64,000 bases of DNA from Parvibaculum sp040216885 (GTDB lineage Bacteria; Pseudomonadota; Alphaproteobacteria; Parvibaculales; Parvibaculaceae), in contig JAVJOG010000008.1 in NCBI GenBank assembly GCA_040216885.1, positions 248,001-312,000 on the forward strand, given 5' to 3'. The position numbers and the translations under genes were made by a program. Each line of letters begins with the position of its first letter. The first letter of the stretch is position 1. Under the pieces are notes generated by a model. That model saw only the letters and a list, made by a program, of their open reading frames with translations, ran no database searches and was not told where the DNA came from. Positions 55,215-63,274 of this stretch are shown here, piece after piece.

Positions 55215-55340
55215 CGCGACATTCCGGCGCTGCCGACGCTGCACCCGGCCTATCTGCTGCGCCAGCCGGCGAAAAAAAGACTGGCGTGGCGGGACCTTCA
55301 GTCGCTGAAGGCGCGCCTCGACGCGGGGCCCGCCGGTTAA
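55215..55340 (+). pseudogene. 126-bp direct repeat, right copy (orphan 3' end of udg)
   Basis: This copy codes for DIPALPTLHPAYLLRQP and onwards, in the same frame order as the end of udg, up to a stop codon at 55338. It differs from 53736-53861 in three bases. It lacks the rest of the gene, so it is a non-functional fragment, probably the ancestral host end displaced by the insertion. Downstream DNA leads into the transglycosylase promoter. Confidence 0.92.
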
Positions 55341-55425
55341 CTTTACAAATCTTTTAATCGCCCGTTCCGGTTCCATTCCGGCATCGGCGCTTGCCGGGCG
55401 GGGGCCACGCCGCCAAGATGTCCCC

Positions 55426-57240
55426 ATGAGCGTCTGGGGGACTTTCGTCATATCCGCGGCAACGCGGCGGGGGTGGTTTGTGCGTTCGGCCGTTCTGGCC
55501 GGGCTCGCGGCGCTGGTGCTGGCCGCGCCGCTCGCAACGCCGGCCCATGCCGAAACACCGACCGCGCCGCAGGCCCGCATCTGGAGCCCGGAAATCCTGA
55601 CGGGCGCCGACCGCGAACTCTACCGCCAGATATTCGCCGCCACCGAACGCGGCCGCTTTGCGGAAGCCGACAAGCTGACCGCGCAGTTGAAGGATCGCCG
55701 CCTGATCGGGCATGTGCTGCATGTCAAATACATGGGGCCGCACTACATCACGCGCTATGCCGAACTGCGCGACTGGATGGCCGCCTACAACGATCATCCC
55801 GGCGCCGCCGACATCCACAAGCTGGCTTTGCGCAAACGCCCGGCATCGGCCACACATCCCGCCCGTCCCGCGCCGCGCCAGTGGCGGCAGGCCGCCCACG
55901 CGGTCTATGCGGTCGACGACGAGGAAACCGACATCCGCTCGCCGCGCTTTCGCGAAATCGACGGCCAGGTGCGCCGCATGGTGCGCGAGGGCAAGGCCGA
56001 GGCGGCGCATGCCTGGCTTGCCCGCGGCAATGCGCGCGCCTCGCTCCGGCCCTATGAGTACGACCGGATCACGGAGCGCGTCGTCGCTTCCTATTTTCTC
56101 GAAGGCGAAAGCAGCAAGGCCTTTGTGCTCGCCAACGACATCCTGCGCAACGGCACGCGGCCCCTGCCGCGCGCCGACTGGTATGCCGGTCTCGCCGCAT
56201 GGCGGCTGGAAAATTACGGCGCGGCAGCGCATCACTTCGAACGGCTGGCGCGCTCGCGCACGACCAACGAATGGACGCGCGCGGCCGGCGGCTTCTGGGC
56301 GGCGCGTTCTTTTCTCGCCGCCGGCCAGCCGCAGCAAGTCGCGCCGATGCTCGAACTCGCGGCCGATACCGGCGCCACCTTCTACGGGCTGCTGGCGACG
56401 CGCCAGCTCGGCCGCGACCTCCGCATCGACTGGATCGAACCCGATCTCGATCCCGCATCCTTCCGTGTGCTGACCGAGAACGCACAGGTGGCGCGCGCCG
56501 TCGCGCTCTTCCAGATCGGCAAGCGCGAACTCGCACGCGAGGAACTTCTCCGCGCCCACGCCCATATCGACCCCTCGCTCGATCAGGCGCTGATCGCGAT
56601 CGCCAACGACTTCAAGCTTCCCGCCGTCGAATTGCAGGTTGCCAATGCGGCGCATCTGCCGGCGGCGAAGCGCAATGGCGGCCGCATCGCGCTCAATGCC
56701 GGGCTCTTTCCGGTGCCCGACTACAAGCCCTCGAACGGCTACAAGGTCGACCGGGCGCTGCTGCTCGCCTTCATGCGGCAGGAAAGCAAGTTCCAGGTCG
56801 ACGCTATGTCGCGGGCCGGCGCGCGGGGCCTGATGCAGATCATGCCGGCGACCGCGAGCCACATCACGCAGGATCGTTCGCTGGCGCGCGCCAATCGCGA
56901 CCGGCTGCTCGACCCGACCTTCAACGTGACGCTCGGACAGGAATATCTGGCCGAGCTGATGGGCGCGGGCGAGCCGCACGGCAATCTCTACATGCTGACG
57001 ACGGCCTATAATGGCGGCCCCGGCAATCTCAACCGCTGGCGCGCCAGCATGGATTTCAAGGGCGACCCGTTCCTCTTCATCGAAAGCATTCCGGCCGCCG
57101 AGACGCGCGGCTATATCGAGCGCGTACTGACCAATTACTGGATCTACAGCGACCGCCTCGGCACGCCCGTCGGCTCGCTCGACGCGTCGGCCGCCGGCAC
57201 CTGGCCGGTCTATGGGCCGGCGACGGGAAGCGTCAGGTAG
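55426..57240 (+). CDS. slt: Soluble lytic murein transglycosylase
   Basis: The 604-residue protein has a signal peptide (AVLAGLAALVLAAPLATPAHA), a long alpha-helical doughnut-like domain (about 60-420) and a C-terminal SLT domain. The catalytic E453 is in FMRQESKFQ, followed by GARGLMQIMPATA and AYNGGPGNLNRW, the standard transglycosylase order. It cleaves the glycan strands of peptidoglycan to form anhydromuramic ends in the periplasm. The gene starts 85 bp after the orphan udg end. Confidence 0.94.
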   Translation: MSVWGTFVISAATRRGWFVRSAVLAGLAALVLAAPLATPAHAETPTAPQARIWSPEILTGADRELYRQIFAATERGRFAEADKLTAQLKDRRLIGHVLHVKYMGPHYITRYAELRDWMAAYNDHPGAADIHKLALRKRPASATHPARPAPRQWRQAAHAVYAVDDEETDIRSPRFREIDGQVRRMVREGKAEAAHAWLARGNARASLRPYEYDRITERVVASYFLEGESSKAFVLANDILRNGTRPLPRADWYAGLAAWRLENYGAAAHHFERLARSRTTNEWTRAAGGFWAARSFLAAGQPQQVAPMLELAADTGATFYGLLATRQLGRDLRIDWIEPDLDPASFRVLTENAQVARAVALFQIGKRELAREELLRAHAHIDPSLDQALIAIANDFKLPAVELQVANAAHLPAAKRNGGRIALNAGLFPVPDYKPSNGYKVDRALLLAFMRQESKFQVDAMSRAGARGLMQIMPATASHITQDRSLARANRDRLLDPTFNVTLGQEYLAELMGAGEPHGNLYMLTTAYNGGPGNLNRWRASMDFKGDPFLFIESIPAAETRGYIERVLTNYWIYSDRLGTPVGSLDASAAGTWPVYGPATGSVR

Positions 57241-57310
57241 GGCTTCGCGACATTTCCGGGTTTTTCGGTTATAGGAGGCGCTCAAGCGCTTCCCGCGAAA
57301 GGCCCCCTTC

Positions 57311-57853
57311 ATGCCCGGCATCGACGAAACACGCGAATTCATCGCCCTCAACATCGCCGTCCTCACGGTGTCGGACAGCCGCACGCCCGAGACCGACACA
57401 TCGGGCGATGTGCTCGTCGAGCGCATCGAAAAGGCCGGACACAAGGTGGCGGCGCGGCGCATCGTGCCGGACGACACGGTGCATATTCGCGGCCAGTTGA
57501 TGTCCTGGATCGCGGATGAAAACATCGACGCCGTCATCTCGACCGGCGGCACCGGCCTCACCGGCCGCGACGTGACGCCCGAAGCCTTCAAATCGGTCTA
57601 CGACAAGGAGATCGACGGTTTCTCGGCGCTGTTCCACCGCGTCTCCTTCGAAAAGATCGGCACCTCGACCGTCCAGTCGCGCGCCACAGCGGGCGTCGCA
57701 AACGGCACCTTCCTCTTCGCGCTGCCGGGCTCGCCCGGCGCCTGCAAGGACGGCTGGGACGAAATCCTCGTCCATCAGCTCGACCACCGCTACCGCCCCT
57801 GCAATTTCGTCGAGATCATGCCGCGGCTGGAGGAACACAAAAAGCGGAAGTAA
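57311..57853 (+). CDS. moaB: Molybdenum cofactor biosynthesis protein B
   Basis: The 180-residue protein matches MoaB/MogA: VLTVSDSRTPETDTSG at the N-terminus and STGGTGLTGRDVTPEAFKSV in the molybdopterin-binding loop, with LPGSPGACKDGWD near the end. Such proteins adenylylate molybdopterin, or have lost that activity. No other moa genes are in the window. It is a single gene 92 bp before mscL on the same strand. Confidence 0.93.
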   Translation: MPGIDETREFIALNIAVLTVSDSRTPETDTSGDVLVERIEKAGHKVAARRIVPDDTVHIRGQLMSWIADENIDAVISTGGTGLTGRDVTPEAFKSVYDKEIDGFSALFHRVSFEKIGTSTVQSRATAGVANGTFLFALPGSPGACKDGWDEILVHQLDHRYRPCNFVEIMPRLEEHKKRK

Positions 57854-57945
57854 GCGCCCGGTTTTTGCGTGTTGTAAGCGCACGGGCCGCGTATCAGGAT
57901 TCCCCTGCGGCGCGAATCGTCCGTGTTATTTGCGAGGGGACCCCC

Positions 57946-58374
57946 ATGTTCAAGGAATTCCGCGACTTCGCCCTCAAGGGCAATGTGCTCGACATGGCCG
58001 TCGGCATCATCATCGGCGCCGCCTTCACCACCATCGTCAAGTCGCTGGTCGACGACATCATGATGCCGCCGATCGGCGCGCTGATGGGCGGCGTCGATTT
58101 CAGCAACTATTTCATCGCGCTGACGCTCAACGAGAACGGCCCCGCGACACTTGCCGAGGCGAAGGAGGCCGGCATCGCCGTCCTCGCCTATGGCCGCTTC
58201 ATCAACGCATTGCTGCAATTCTCGATCGTCGCCATCGCGCTCTTTCTGGTCATCAAGCAGATGAACGCGCTGAGGGCGCGCATCGCGCGCGGCGAATCCC
58301 CCGCCCCCGCCGCGCCGCCGCGCCAGGAAGTGCTGCTGGAGGAAATCCGCGACGCGCTCCGGGCGAAGGGTTAG
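57946..58374 (+). CDS. mscL: Large-conductance mechanosensitive channel
   Basis: The 142-residue protein has the MscL pattern: FKEFRDFALKGNVLDMAVGIIIGAAFTTIVKSLVDDIMMPPIG for the first helix, then a periplasmic loop and FINALLQFSIVAIALFLVIKQMN. A short cytoplasmic helix ends the protein. It opens under membrane tension to protect against osmotic downshock. GAGGGGA precedes the ATG at 57946; the longer frame to 57865 is not needed. It overlaps the stop of the opposite methyltransferase gene by 4 bp. Confidence 0.96.
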   Translation: MFKEFRDFALKGNVLDMAVGIIIGAAFTTIVKSLVDDIMMPPIGALMGGVDFSNYFIALTLNENGPATLAEAKEAGIAVLAYGRFINALLQFSIVAIALFLVIKQMNALRARIARGESPAPAAPPRQEVLLEEIRDALRAKG

Positions 58375-59126
58375 TCCCGCCGCCGCAACACATAGAAGAC
58401 ATAGGAATACTGGCCGGGATTGTTCTCGAAGAGAACGATCTCGGTTTCGGCCTCGTCGAGCACGTCGCGCGCGGCCTCGCCGTAAACAGCGCGCATCGCC
58501 GCGATCCGCGCCCGCATCGGCGTATAATAATCCTGCCACCAGTCCTCGGGCGGCAACACATAGGTTCCGACGGCCTCGTAGCCCGCGCGTTCCGCCGCAG
58601 CGCAGTTTTCGGCCACCGTTCCCATTCCCGGATAGGCAGCGCCCCAGAATTCCCGCGCTTCGGCGGAAGGTTCGTCCGTCAGCCAGGTGCATTCGGTGAC
58701 GGCCATGTAGCCGCCGGGCTTCAGGAAGCGCCGCCAGAGCTTCAGCCCGCGCGCAAAGCCCAGCAGATAGATCCCGCCTTCCGACCAGACGAGATCGAAC
58801 GCGCCGTCATGGAAGGGCAGCGCCTCCATGTCGCCGCGCTTCACGACGAGGCGCGCCTCGCTGACGCCTTCGCGCTCGGCACGGGCGTTCAGTTTGTCGA
58901 GAAACGGCTCGTAGAGATCGACCGCCGTGACGTGACCCTTCGTCAGCCGCAACAGGTCGAAGCTCGACGCACCCTGCCCGCAACCGATGTCGAGAATGCG
59001 CGCGCCCTCTGCCACTTCCGGCAGCATCGACAGCGCCTTTTGCGTCGCCGTGGCGCTTCCCGGCCCGTTGCGCGGCAGAGCAAGCTGCAAGTCGAGAAAT
59101 ATCTTGAAGGGATCGAGGTCGCTCAT
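58371..59126 (-). CDS. Class I SAM-dependent methyltransferase
   Basis: The 251-residue protein has motif I ILDIGCGQGASSFDLL near residue 50 and further Rossmann segments, including FHDGAFDLVWSEGGIYLLG. The substrate cannot be read from the sequence. It starts at ATG 59126, overlapping the stop of the TIGR04282-type gene by 4 bp (ATGA). The three genes from 60435 to 58371 form an operon with two glycosyltransferase-like genes. A link to modified-sugar or arsenosugar-like chemistry is only contextual. Confidence 0.85.
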   Translation of the reverse strand: MSDLDPFKIFLDLQLALPRNGPGSATATQKALSMLPEVAEGARILDIGCGQGASSFDLLRLTKGHVTAVDLYEPFLDKLNARAEREGVSEARLVVKRGDMEALPFHDGAFDLVWSEGGIYLLGFARGLKLWRRFLKPGGYMAVTECTWLTDEPSAEAREFWGAAYPGMGTVAENCAAAERAGYEAVGTYVLPPEDWWQDYYTPMRARIAAMRAVYGEAARDVLDEAETEIVLFENNPGQYSYVFYVLRRRD

Positions 59127-59725
59127 GCCGTCTTCTTCCATCGCGCGTAGTCGAGGCCCGTGTCGATGTCGGCGAGGCACTCCAGCAGGGCGAGGCTCAT
59201 GTGCCGTTCCCGGATGTTTCGTGTTGTATCTGCCAGTGCATGCTCGCTCGACCAGCGCACGCCCTCGAATATACCTGCGATGCGCGGCCGGCGTTTCAAC
59301 CCCACCAGCCAGTAGCCGCCGTCCTCGGCCGGGCCGAGCACCGCGTCATGCCGCCCGAGCGCCGCGAAAGCCGCCGCGACATGCGCCGCGCGAATGCCCG
59401 GAATATCGGCGCCGACAATCACCACCGGCCCCGGCGGCAGGTCACGGAAAAGCCGCCCCATGCGGGCGCCGAGGTCGCCCGGCCCTTGCGCGATGCGCGG
59501 CAGATCGTCCGGCCAGATGCCGGGCTGATGCACCGCGCGGTCGGGCGCCAGCGCCAGCACGGTCCGCCAGCGCGGATCGCACGCGACGCGGCGGATCAGC
59601 CCCGCCGCCGTCACCCGGAAAAACCGCACCGCTTCCACCGCGCCGACATCGCGCGCCAGCCGCGTTTTCACGCGGCCGATCGCCGGCGTCTTCGCCATGA
59701 TCACCAGTTGCGGGTCGAGGGACAT
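59123..59725 (-). CDS. TIGR04282 family glycosyltransferase-like protein (DUF2064)
   Basis: The 200-residue protein has a GT-A nucleotide-binding N-terminus (MAKTPAIGRVKTRLARDVG) and conserved VIVGADIPGI and GPAEDGGYWLVGL motifs, marking the TIGR04282/DUF2064 family. The family is named for its association with arsenosugar biosynthesis genes and often occurs without them. The start is ATG 59725; an in-frame GTG at 59731 that overlaps the upstream stop is possible. It lies between a GT2 gene and a methyltransferase, both adjacent. Confidence 0.85.
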   Translation of the reverse strand: MSLDPQLVIMAKTPAIGRVKTRLARDVGAVEAVRFFRVTAAGLIRRVACDPRWRTVLALAPDRAVHQPGIWPDDLPRIAQGPGDLGARMGRLFRDLPPGPVVIVGADIPGIRAAHVAAAFAALGRHDAVLGPAEDGGYWLVGLKRRPRIAGIFEGVRWSSEHALADTTRNIRERHMSLALLECLADIDTGLDYARWKKTA

Positions 59726-59727
59726 CG

Positions 59728-60435
59728 TCACCCGTATATCCGCGCGATCACCCGTGGCGGCACGCGCATATAATAAAGCGCGAGGCAGCCGAGATTGCGC
59801 AGCGAGCGGGCGATGAAACCATCCTTCAGGTAGCGCGCGGGGGAAGTCACGGCCATCGCACGCAGCATCACGAGCCGCCGCCGGCCGATGCGGCGCACGA
59901 GATCGACATCCTCCATCAGCGGCAGGTCGCGATAGCCGCCGATGCGGCGGTAAAGCGCGCGGTCGATCAGCAGGCCCTGGTCGCCATAGGGAAGCCGCAG
60001 CAGCGCGCAGCGCAGCGCCACCATGAATTCGAGGAAGCGCGCCCAGCCCGAAAAATCGTCGAGCGCGAATTTGAACGCGGCCGCCATTTCGTGGTCGCGG
60101 AAGCGGCCCGCCTCGATCTGCTCGAACAGTTTCTCGACCTCGGCGATCCACGAGGCGTCGAGGACGGTGTCGGCATGGAGAAACAACAGCCAGTTGCCGC
60201 GCGCCGCCGCCGCGCCGGCCGCGAGTTGCGTGCCGCGCCCGCGCTTCGCCTGCACGAGCTTCGCCCCCGCCGCCTCGACAATCTCCAGCGTCTCGTCGCT
60301 CGAACCGCCATCGACGACGATCACCTCCTGCACGAGCCCGCGCACCGCCGCCGTCACCAGCGGCGACAAGGTGCGGGTCAGGGTCTGTTCGGCATTCAGG
60401 GTCGGAATGATGACGCTCAGCATGGCGCGCAACAT
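59728..60435 (-). CDS. TIGR04283 family glycosyltransferase (GT2)
   Basis: The 235-residue GT-A protein starts LSVIIPTLNAEQTLTRTL and has EVIVVDGGSSDET and LHADTVLD, the nucleotide-sugar and metal motifs of GT2. The rest fits TIGR04283, the regular partner of TIGR04282. No membrane domain is obvious. Two close ATGs (60435 and 60423) are possible starts; the repeat at 60469 lies just upstream. The gene is first in the operon, and the sugar is not known. Confidence 0.85.
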   Translation of the reverse strand: MLRAMLSVIIPTLNAEQTLTRTLSPLVTAAVRGLVQEVIVVDGGSSDETLEIVEAAGAKLVQAKRGRGTQLAAGAAAARGNWLLFLHADTVLDASWIAEVEKLFEQIEAGRFRDHEMAAAFKFALDDFSGWARFLEFMVALRCALLRLPYGDQGLLIDRALYRRIGGYRDLPLMEDVDLVRRIGRRRLVMLRAMAVTSPARYLKDGFIARSLRNLGCLALYYMRVPPRVIARIYG

Positions 60436-60468
60436 AGCGGGCGGGTCTTCTTTCGTAAAACGCGGCAG

Positions 60469-60534
60469 CCCCTCACCCTTCCGCGGGCTGACGCCCGCTC
60501 CCTCTCTCCCCACAGCGCGGGAGAGGGAGGGGGA
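60469..60534. repeat. REP-like repeat, CCCCTCACCCTTCC family, copy 2
   Basis: CCCCTCACCCTTCCGCGGGC opens the unit, as at 5983, with a one-base change afterwards, then GCCCGCTCCCTCT and CTCTCCC, and GGGAGAGGGA closes it. This copy is shorter than the first. It lies in the divergent region between the glycosyltransferase and radical SAM genes. It has no open frame of its own. Confidence 0.8.
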
Positions 60535-60594
60535 AGCCACACCCTCAGTTCACAATGTTCTTGTTATGTTCCTGCGTTCTGCTATCTTCTCTTC

Positions 60595-61812
60595 ATGACG
60601 TCGAGTCGCGAAACAGCGCCCCCCGGCCGCCCCGCTCACCCCGCCAATTCCCCGATTGGTCCCCGAGCGGCCACGCGGTCCGGCCGCACGGACCATGGCC
60701 CCGTCCCCCGCGGGGCCCCCTCGTACCCCCCGAGGGTCCGTGCGACGCCTCTGCCCGAGAACGGCCGCCGCGGCCGGGGCGCGCTTACGAACGAGAGCGG
60801 CCGCTTCGAGCCCAGGGCCCGCGAGCCGCTCGACGACGGCTGGGGCGCGCTCGACGCGCCGGCGCCGCTTAAAACCGAAGTCACGTCGGAAAACGCGCGC
60901 GCCGTGCTCACGCGCAATTCCTCGCCCGACCTGCCCTTCGACCGCTCGATCAATCCCTATCGCGGCTGCGAGCATGGCTGCATCTACTGCTTCGCGCGGC
61001 CGACGCACGCCTATATGGGCCTCTCGCCCGGTCTCGATTTCGAGAGCCGGTTGTTCGCCAAGCCCAATGCCGCCGCGCTGCTCGAAAAAGAACTGGCGCG
61101 GCCGGGCTATGAGCCCGCGCCGATCGCGCTCGGCACCAACACCGATCCCTATCAGCCGATCGAGCAGCGCTACCGCATCACGCGGAGCCTCCTCGAAGTG
61201 CTGTCGGCCTATAACCACCCCGTCACCATCGTCACCAAGTCGGCCCGCGTCACCCGCGACCTCGACATTCTGTCCTCGATGGCCGAACGCAATCTCGCCA
61301 AGGTCTATCTGTCGATCACGACGCTCGACGCGAAGCTCGCCCGGACGATGGAGCCGCGCGCCTCGACGCCGTCGCGCCGCATGGAAGCAATTTCAATGCT
61401 GGCCCAGGCCGGCGTCCCCGCCGGCGTCATGGTCGCGCCGGTCATCCCGGCGCTCACCGACAGCGAAATGGAAAAAATCCTGACCGGCGCGGCCTATGCC
61501 GGCGCGAAGGAGGCCGGCTTCATCGTGCTGCGCCTCCCTCTCGAAATCAAAGACCTCTTCCGCGAATGGCTCGCCGAAAACAAACCCGACGCCGCCGCCC
61601 ATGTCATGTCGCTGATCCGCCAGATGCGCGGCGGCAAGGATTACGACGCGGAGTGGGGCAAGCGCATGCGCGGCGACGGCCCCTACGCCTGGCAGATCGC
61701 ACGCCGCTTCGAACTCGCCACCAAAAAACTCGGCCTTGTCAAAAAAAGCGGAGAGCTCGACTGCACCCGCTTCATGGTCCCCGGCCGCGGCAAACAACTG
61801 GCGCTGCTTTAA
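60595..61812 (+). CDS. PA0069-type radical SAM protein
   Basis: The 405-residue protein has the radical SAM cluster CxxxCxxC as C125, C129 and C132 in GCEHGCIYC, then FARPTHAYMGL, ALGTNTDPYQPIE and later KVYLSITTLD. The RGRGALTNESGRFEP run near residue 58 marks the PA0069/SplB-like family. Function is unknown. Residues 1-55 are a Pro/Arg-rich extension encoded by DNA with nested palindromes (60685-60744). It is divergent from the glycosyltransferase operon. Confidence 0.85.
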   Translation: MTSSRETAPPGRPAHPANSPIGPRAATRSGRTDHGPVPRGAPSYPPRVRATPLPENGRRGRGALTNESGRFEPRAREPLDDGWGALDAPAPLKTEVTSENARAVLTRNSSPDLPFDRSINPYRGCEHGCIYCFARPTHAYMGLSPGLDFESRLFAKPNAAALLEKELARPGYEPAPIALGTNTDPYQPIEQRYRITRSLLEVLSAYNHPVTIVTKSARVTRDLDILSSMAERNLAKVYLSITTLDAKLARTMEPRASTPSRRMEAISMLAQAGVPAGVMVAPVIPALTDSEMEKILTGAAYAGAKEAGFIVLRLPLEIKDLFREWLAENKPDAAAHVMSLIRQMRGGKDYDAEWGKRMRGDGPYAWQIARRFELATKKLGLVKKSGELDCTRFMVPGRGKQLALL

Positions 61813-61821
61813 GGGAAGATT

Positions 61822-61975
61822 TTGCACGCGAAGACGCGAAGGCGCGAAGGATATGAAGATACGAAGAAGAGTGGCGGCGAGAGGATGGTTGTACCTGCGG
61901 CGCGAAGACACTTCCGGCGCGTAGCGCCAAAAAGCCCTCTTTTTCTTCTTCGCGTCTTCGCGTCTTCGCGTGCAA
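61822..61975. repeat. Inverted repeat with GCGAAGACGCGAAG arms, upstream of a GxxExxY gene
   Basis: The left arm (61822-61850) starts TTGCACGCGAAGACGCG and is almost the exact complement of the right arm (61947-61975), which ends TCTTCGCGTGCAA. Within each arm CGCGAAG is repeated three times. About 96 bp separates the arms. The right arm ends 45 bp before the GxxExxY ATG. The unit has a REP-like form; no gene is inside. Confidence 0.8.
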
Positions 61976-62020
61976 CTCCTTTCTTTCCTGCAAACTTCGA
62001 GCAAGCAAGACGAGCGGGTC

Positions 62021-62458
62021 ATGGAAAATTCAACGGACGGACTGGAAGAATTGTCGGTCGAGATCGTCGATGCCGCCTTCAAGCTGCATAAGGGTCTCGG
62101 GCCGGGCTTGCTTGAGTCCGTCTATGAAGCCGTACTTGAGCGCGACATGGAAAGGCGCGGACTGAAGGTGGAGAGGCAGAAATTTCTGTCCTTTGAATAT
62201 GACGGTATGAGGTTCACCGAAACCTTGCGGGTCGACCTGCTCGTCGACAGCCGCATTGTTGTTGAGGTTAAATCGGTCGAACGGCTACTGCCTGTCCATC
62301 CCAAGCAGGTGCTGACTTACCTCCGGCTGTTGAATCTTTCGATGGGATTCCTGATCAACTTCGGCGCACCGACGCTCAAGGAAGGGCTGCATCGGGTTGT
62401 GAACGGCTATACTCCCTCTGCGGCATCGCGTCTTCGTCTCAACCGGACATCTGCCTAG
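62021..62458 (+). CDS. GxxExxY family protein (PDDEXK-type nuclease fold)
   Basis: The 145-residue protein has the name motif G29-x-x-E32-x-x-Y35 in GLGPGLLESVYEAVLE and a downstream RVDLLVDSRIVVEVKSVE, which has the Asp and ExK elements of a PDDEXK nuclease site. LINFGAP in the C-terminal part is also typical. The function is not established; members are patchily distributed. The ATG at 62021 was chosen over a GTG at 61970 within the right repeat arm. It sits directly behind the inverted repeat. Confidence 0.85.
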   Translation: MENSTDGLEELSVEIVDAAFKLHKGLGPGLLESVYEAVLERDMERRGLKVERQKFLSFEYDGMRFTETLRVDLLVDSRIVVEVKSVERLLPVHPKQVLTYLRLLNLSMGFLINFGAPTLKEGLHRVVNGYTPSAASRLRLNRTSA

Positions 62459-62491
62459 CCTCAGCTTTCGTTTCGCGGCACACTCCGGCTC

Positions 62492-63136
62492 ATGCCGCCA
62501 CCTTCAAAAAAAGCCGTGCCGTCAGCTCTTCCCGATTTTCGCTTCGAGCTTGAGGCCGGTCATCCGCGTCTCGCCGTTTGCGGCGTCGACGAGGCGGGGC
62601 GCGGACCCTGGGCGGGGCCGGTCGTCGCCGCGGCCGTCATTCTCGATCCCGCGCGCCTCCCCGCCGGTCTCAACGACTCGAAAAAGCTCGACGCCGCGCG
62701 CCGCGAAAGTCTTTTCGCCGCGCTCGAAGCCTCGGCCGTCATCGGCATCGGCGAGGCGAGCGTCGAGGAGATCGACCGCCTCAACATCCTGCAGGCGACC
62801 ATGCTCGCCATGTCGCGCGCCGTCGCGGCGCTCTCCACCCCGCCCGCCTTCGCGCTGATCGACGGCAACCGCCTGCCCGCGCTCCCCTGCCCGGCGCGAA
62901 CGATCGTCAAGGGCGACGCGCTGTCGCTGTCGGTCGCCGCTGCCTCGATCGCCGCCAAGACCGTCCGTGACCGGACGATGTGCGCGCTGGCCGAAATTCA
63001 CCCCGGCTACGGCTTCGAGCGTCACAAGGGCTATGGCACGGCGGCTCACACACAGGCGCTTTTGCGCCTCGGGCCTTGCGCGGCGCATCGCAGCTCCTTC
63101 GCGCCGATACGCAAGATATTGAGTCCGCCCGCCTGA
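62492..63136 (+). CDS. rnhB: Ribonuclease HII
   Basis: The 214-residue protein is complete. It has the catalytic motif GVDEAGRGPWAGPVVAAAVIL (D33 and E34), DGNRLP, and VAAASIAAKTVRD with the SIxAKxxRD metal and nucleotide-binding pattern. HPGYGFERHKGYGTAAH follows. It removes single ribonucleotides and RNA primers from DNA. It lies 33 bp after the GxxExxY gene and 138 bp before ccrM. Confidence 0.95.
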   Translation: MPPPSKKAVPSALPDFRFELEAGHPRLAVCGVDEAGRGPWAGPVVAAAVILDPARLPAGLNDSKKLDAARRESLFAALEASAVIGIGEASVEEIDRLNILQATMLAMSRAVAALSTPPAFALIDGNRLPALPCPARTIVKGDALSLSVAAASIAAKTVRDRTMCALAEIHPGYGFERHKGYGTAAHTQALLRLGPCAAHRSSFAPIRKILSPPA

Positions 63137-63215
63137 GGGGGACTCGATCTTGTGTCCTCGAATCCATTAACCTCTTGATTCAAAAAGCTTATTGACCGCG
63201 ATTCCGCGCCGACTC
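63121..63215 (+). promoter_or_regulatory. Cluster of six GANTC sites in front of ccrM
   Basis: GANTC occurs at 63121, 63141, 63160, 63177, 63200 and 63211, so six sites in 95 bp, ahead of the ccrM start at 63275. The first lies in the rnhB coding end. Methylation of sites in the ccrM leader is known to regulate its expression in Caulobacter. A similar feedback is suggested here by location and density. Confidence 0.55.
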
Positions 63216-63274
63216 ATCATGCCCCGCAAATCCGGCACGGGAACCGGAAGCGACGTCAGTAACAGGGGTGTTCA

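Larger units (their letters stand above)
53862..55340 (+). mobile_element. Small insertion at the 3' end of udg, bounded by gene-end direct repeats
   Basis: The segment of 1479 bp (including one repeat copy) has a clearly lower GC content and different codon use than the DNA on both sides. It contains a single gene, 54118-55170. It ends in a hairpin CCAGGC/GCCTGG (55190-55207) just before the right repeat. The gene-end repeat arrangement is typical of elements that integrate in the 3' end of a gene by site-specific recombination, but no integrase is inside. A remnant, or a satellite mobilised in trans, would fit. Confidence 0.6.

Noticed and set aside
55142..55357. Open frame across the right udg repeat
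   Set aside because: It reads the duplicated gene end in another frame, and lacks a ribosome site and any family match.
61822..61975. CRISPR-like array from repeated CGCGAAG units
   Set aside because: The units are short, in opposite orientation in the two arms, and lack regular spacers.
63167..63182. CtrA box upstream of ccrM (TTAAC then ATTCA)
   Set aside because: The second half does not match the TTAAC consensus.
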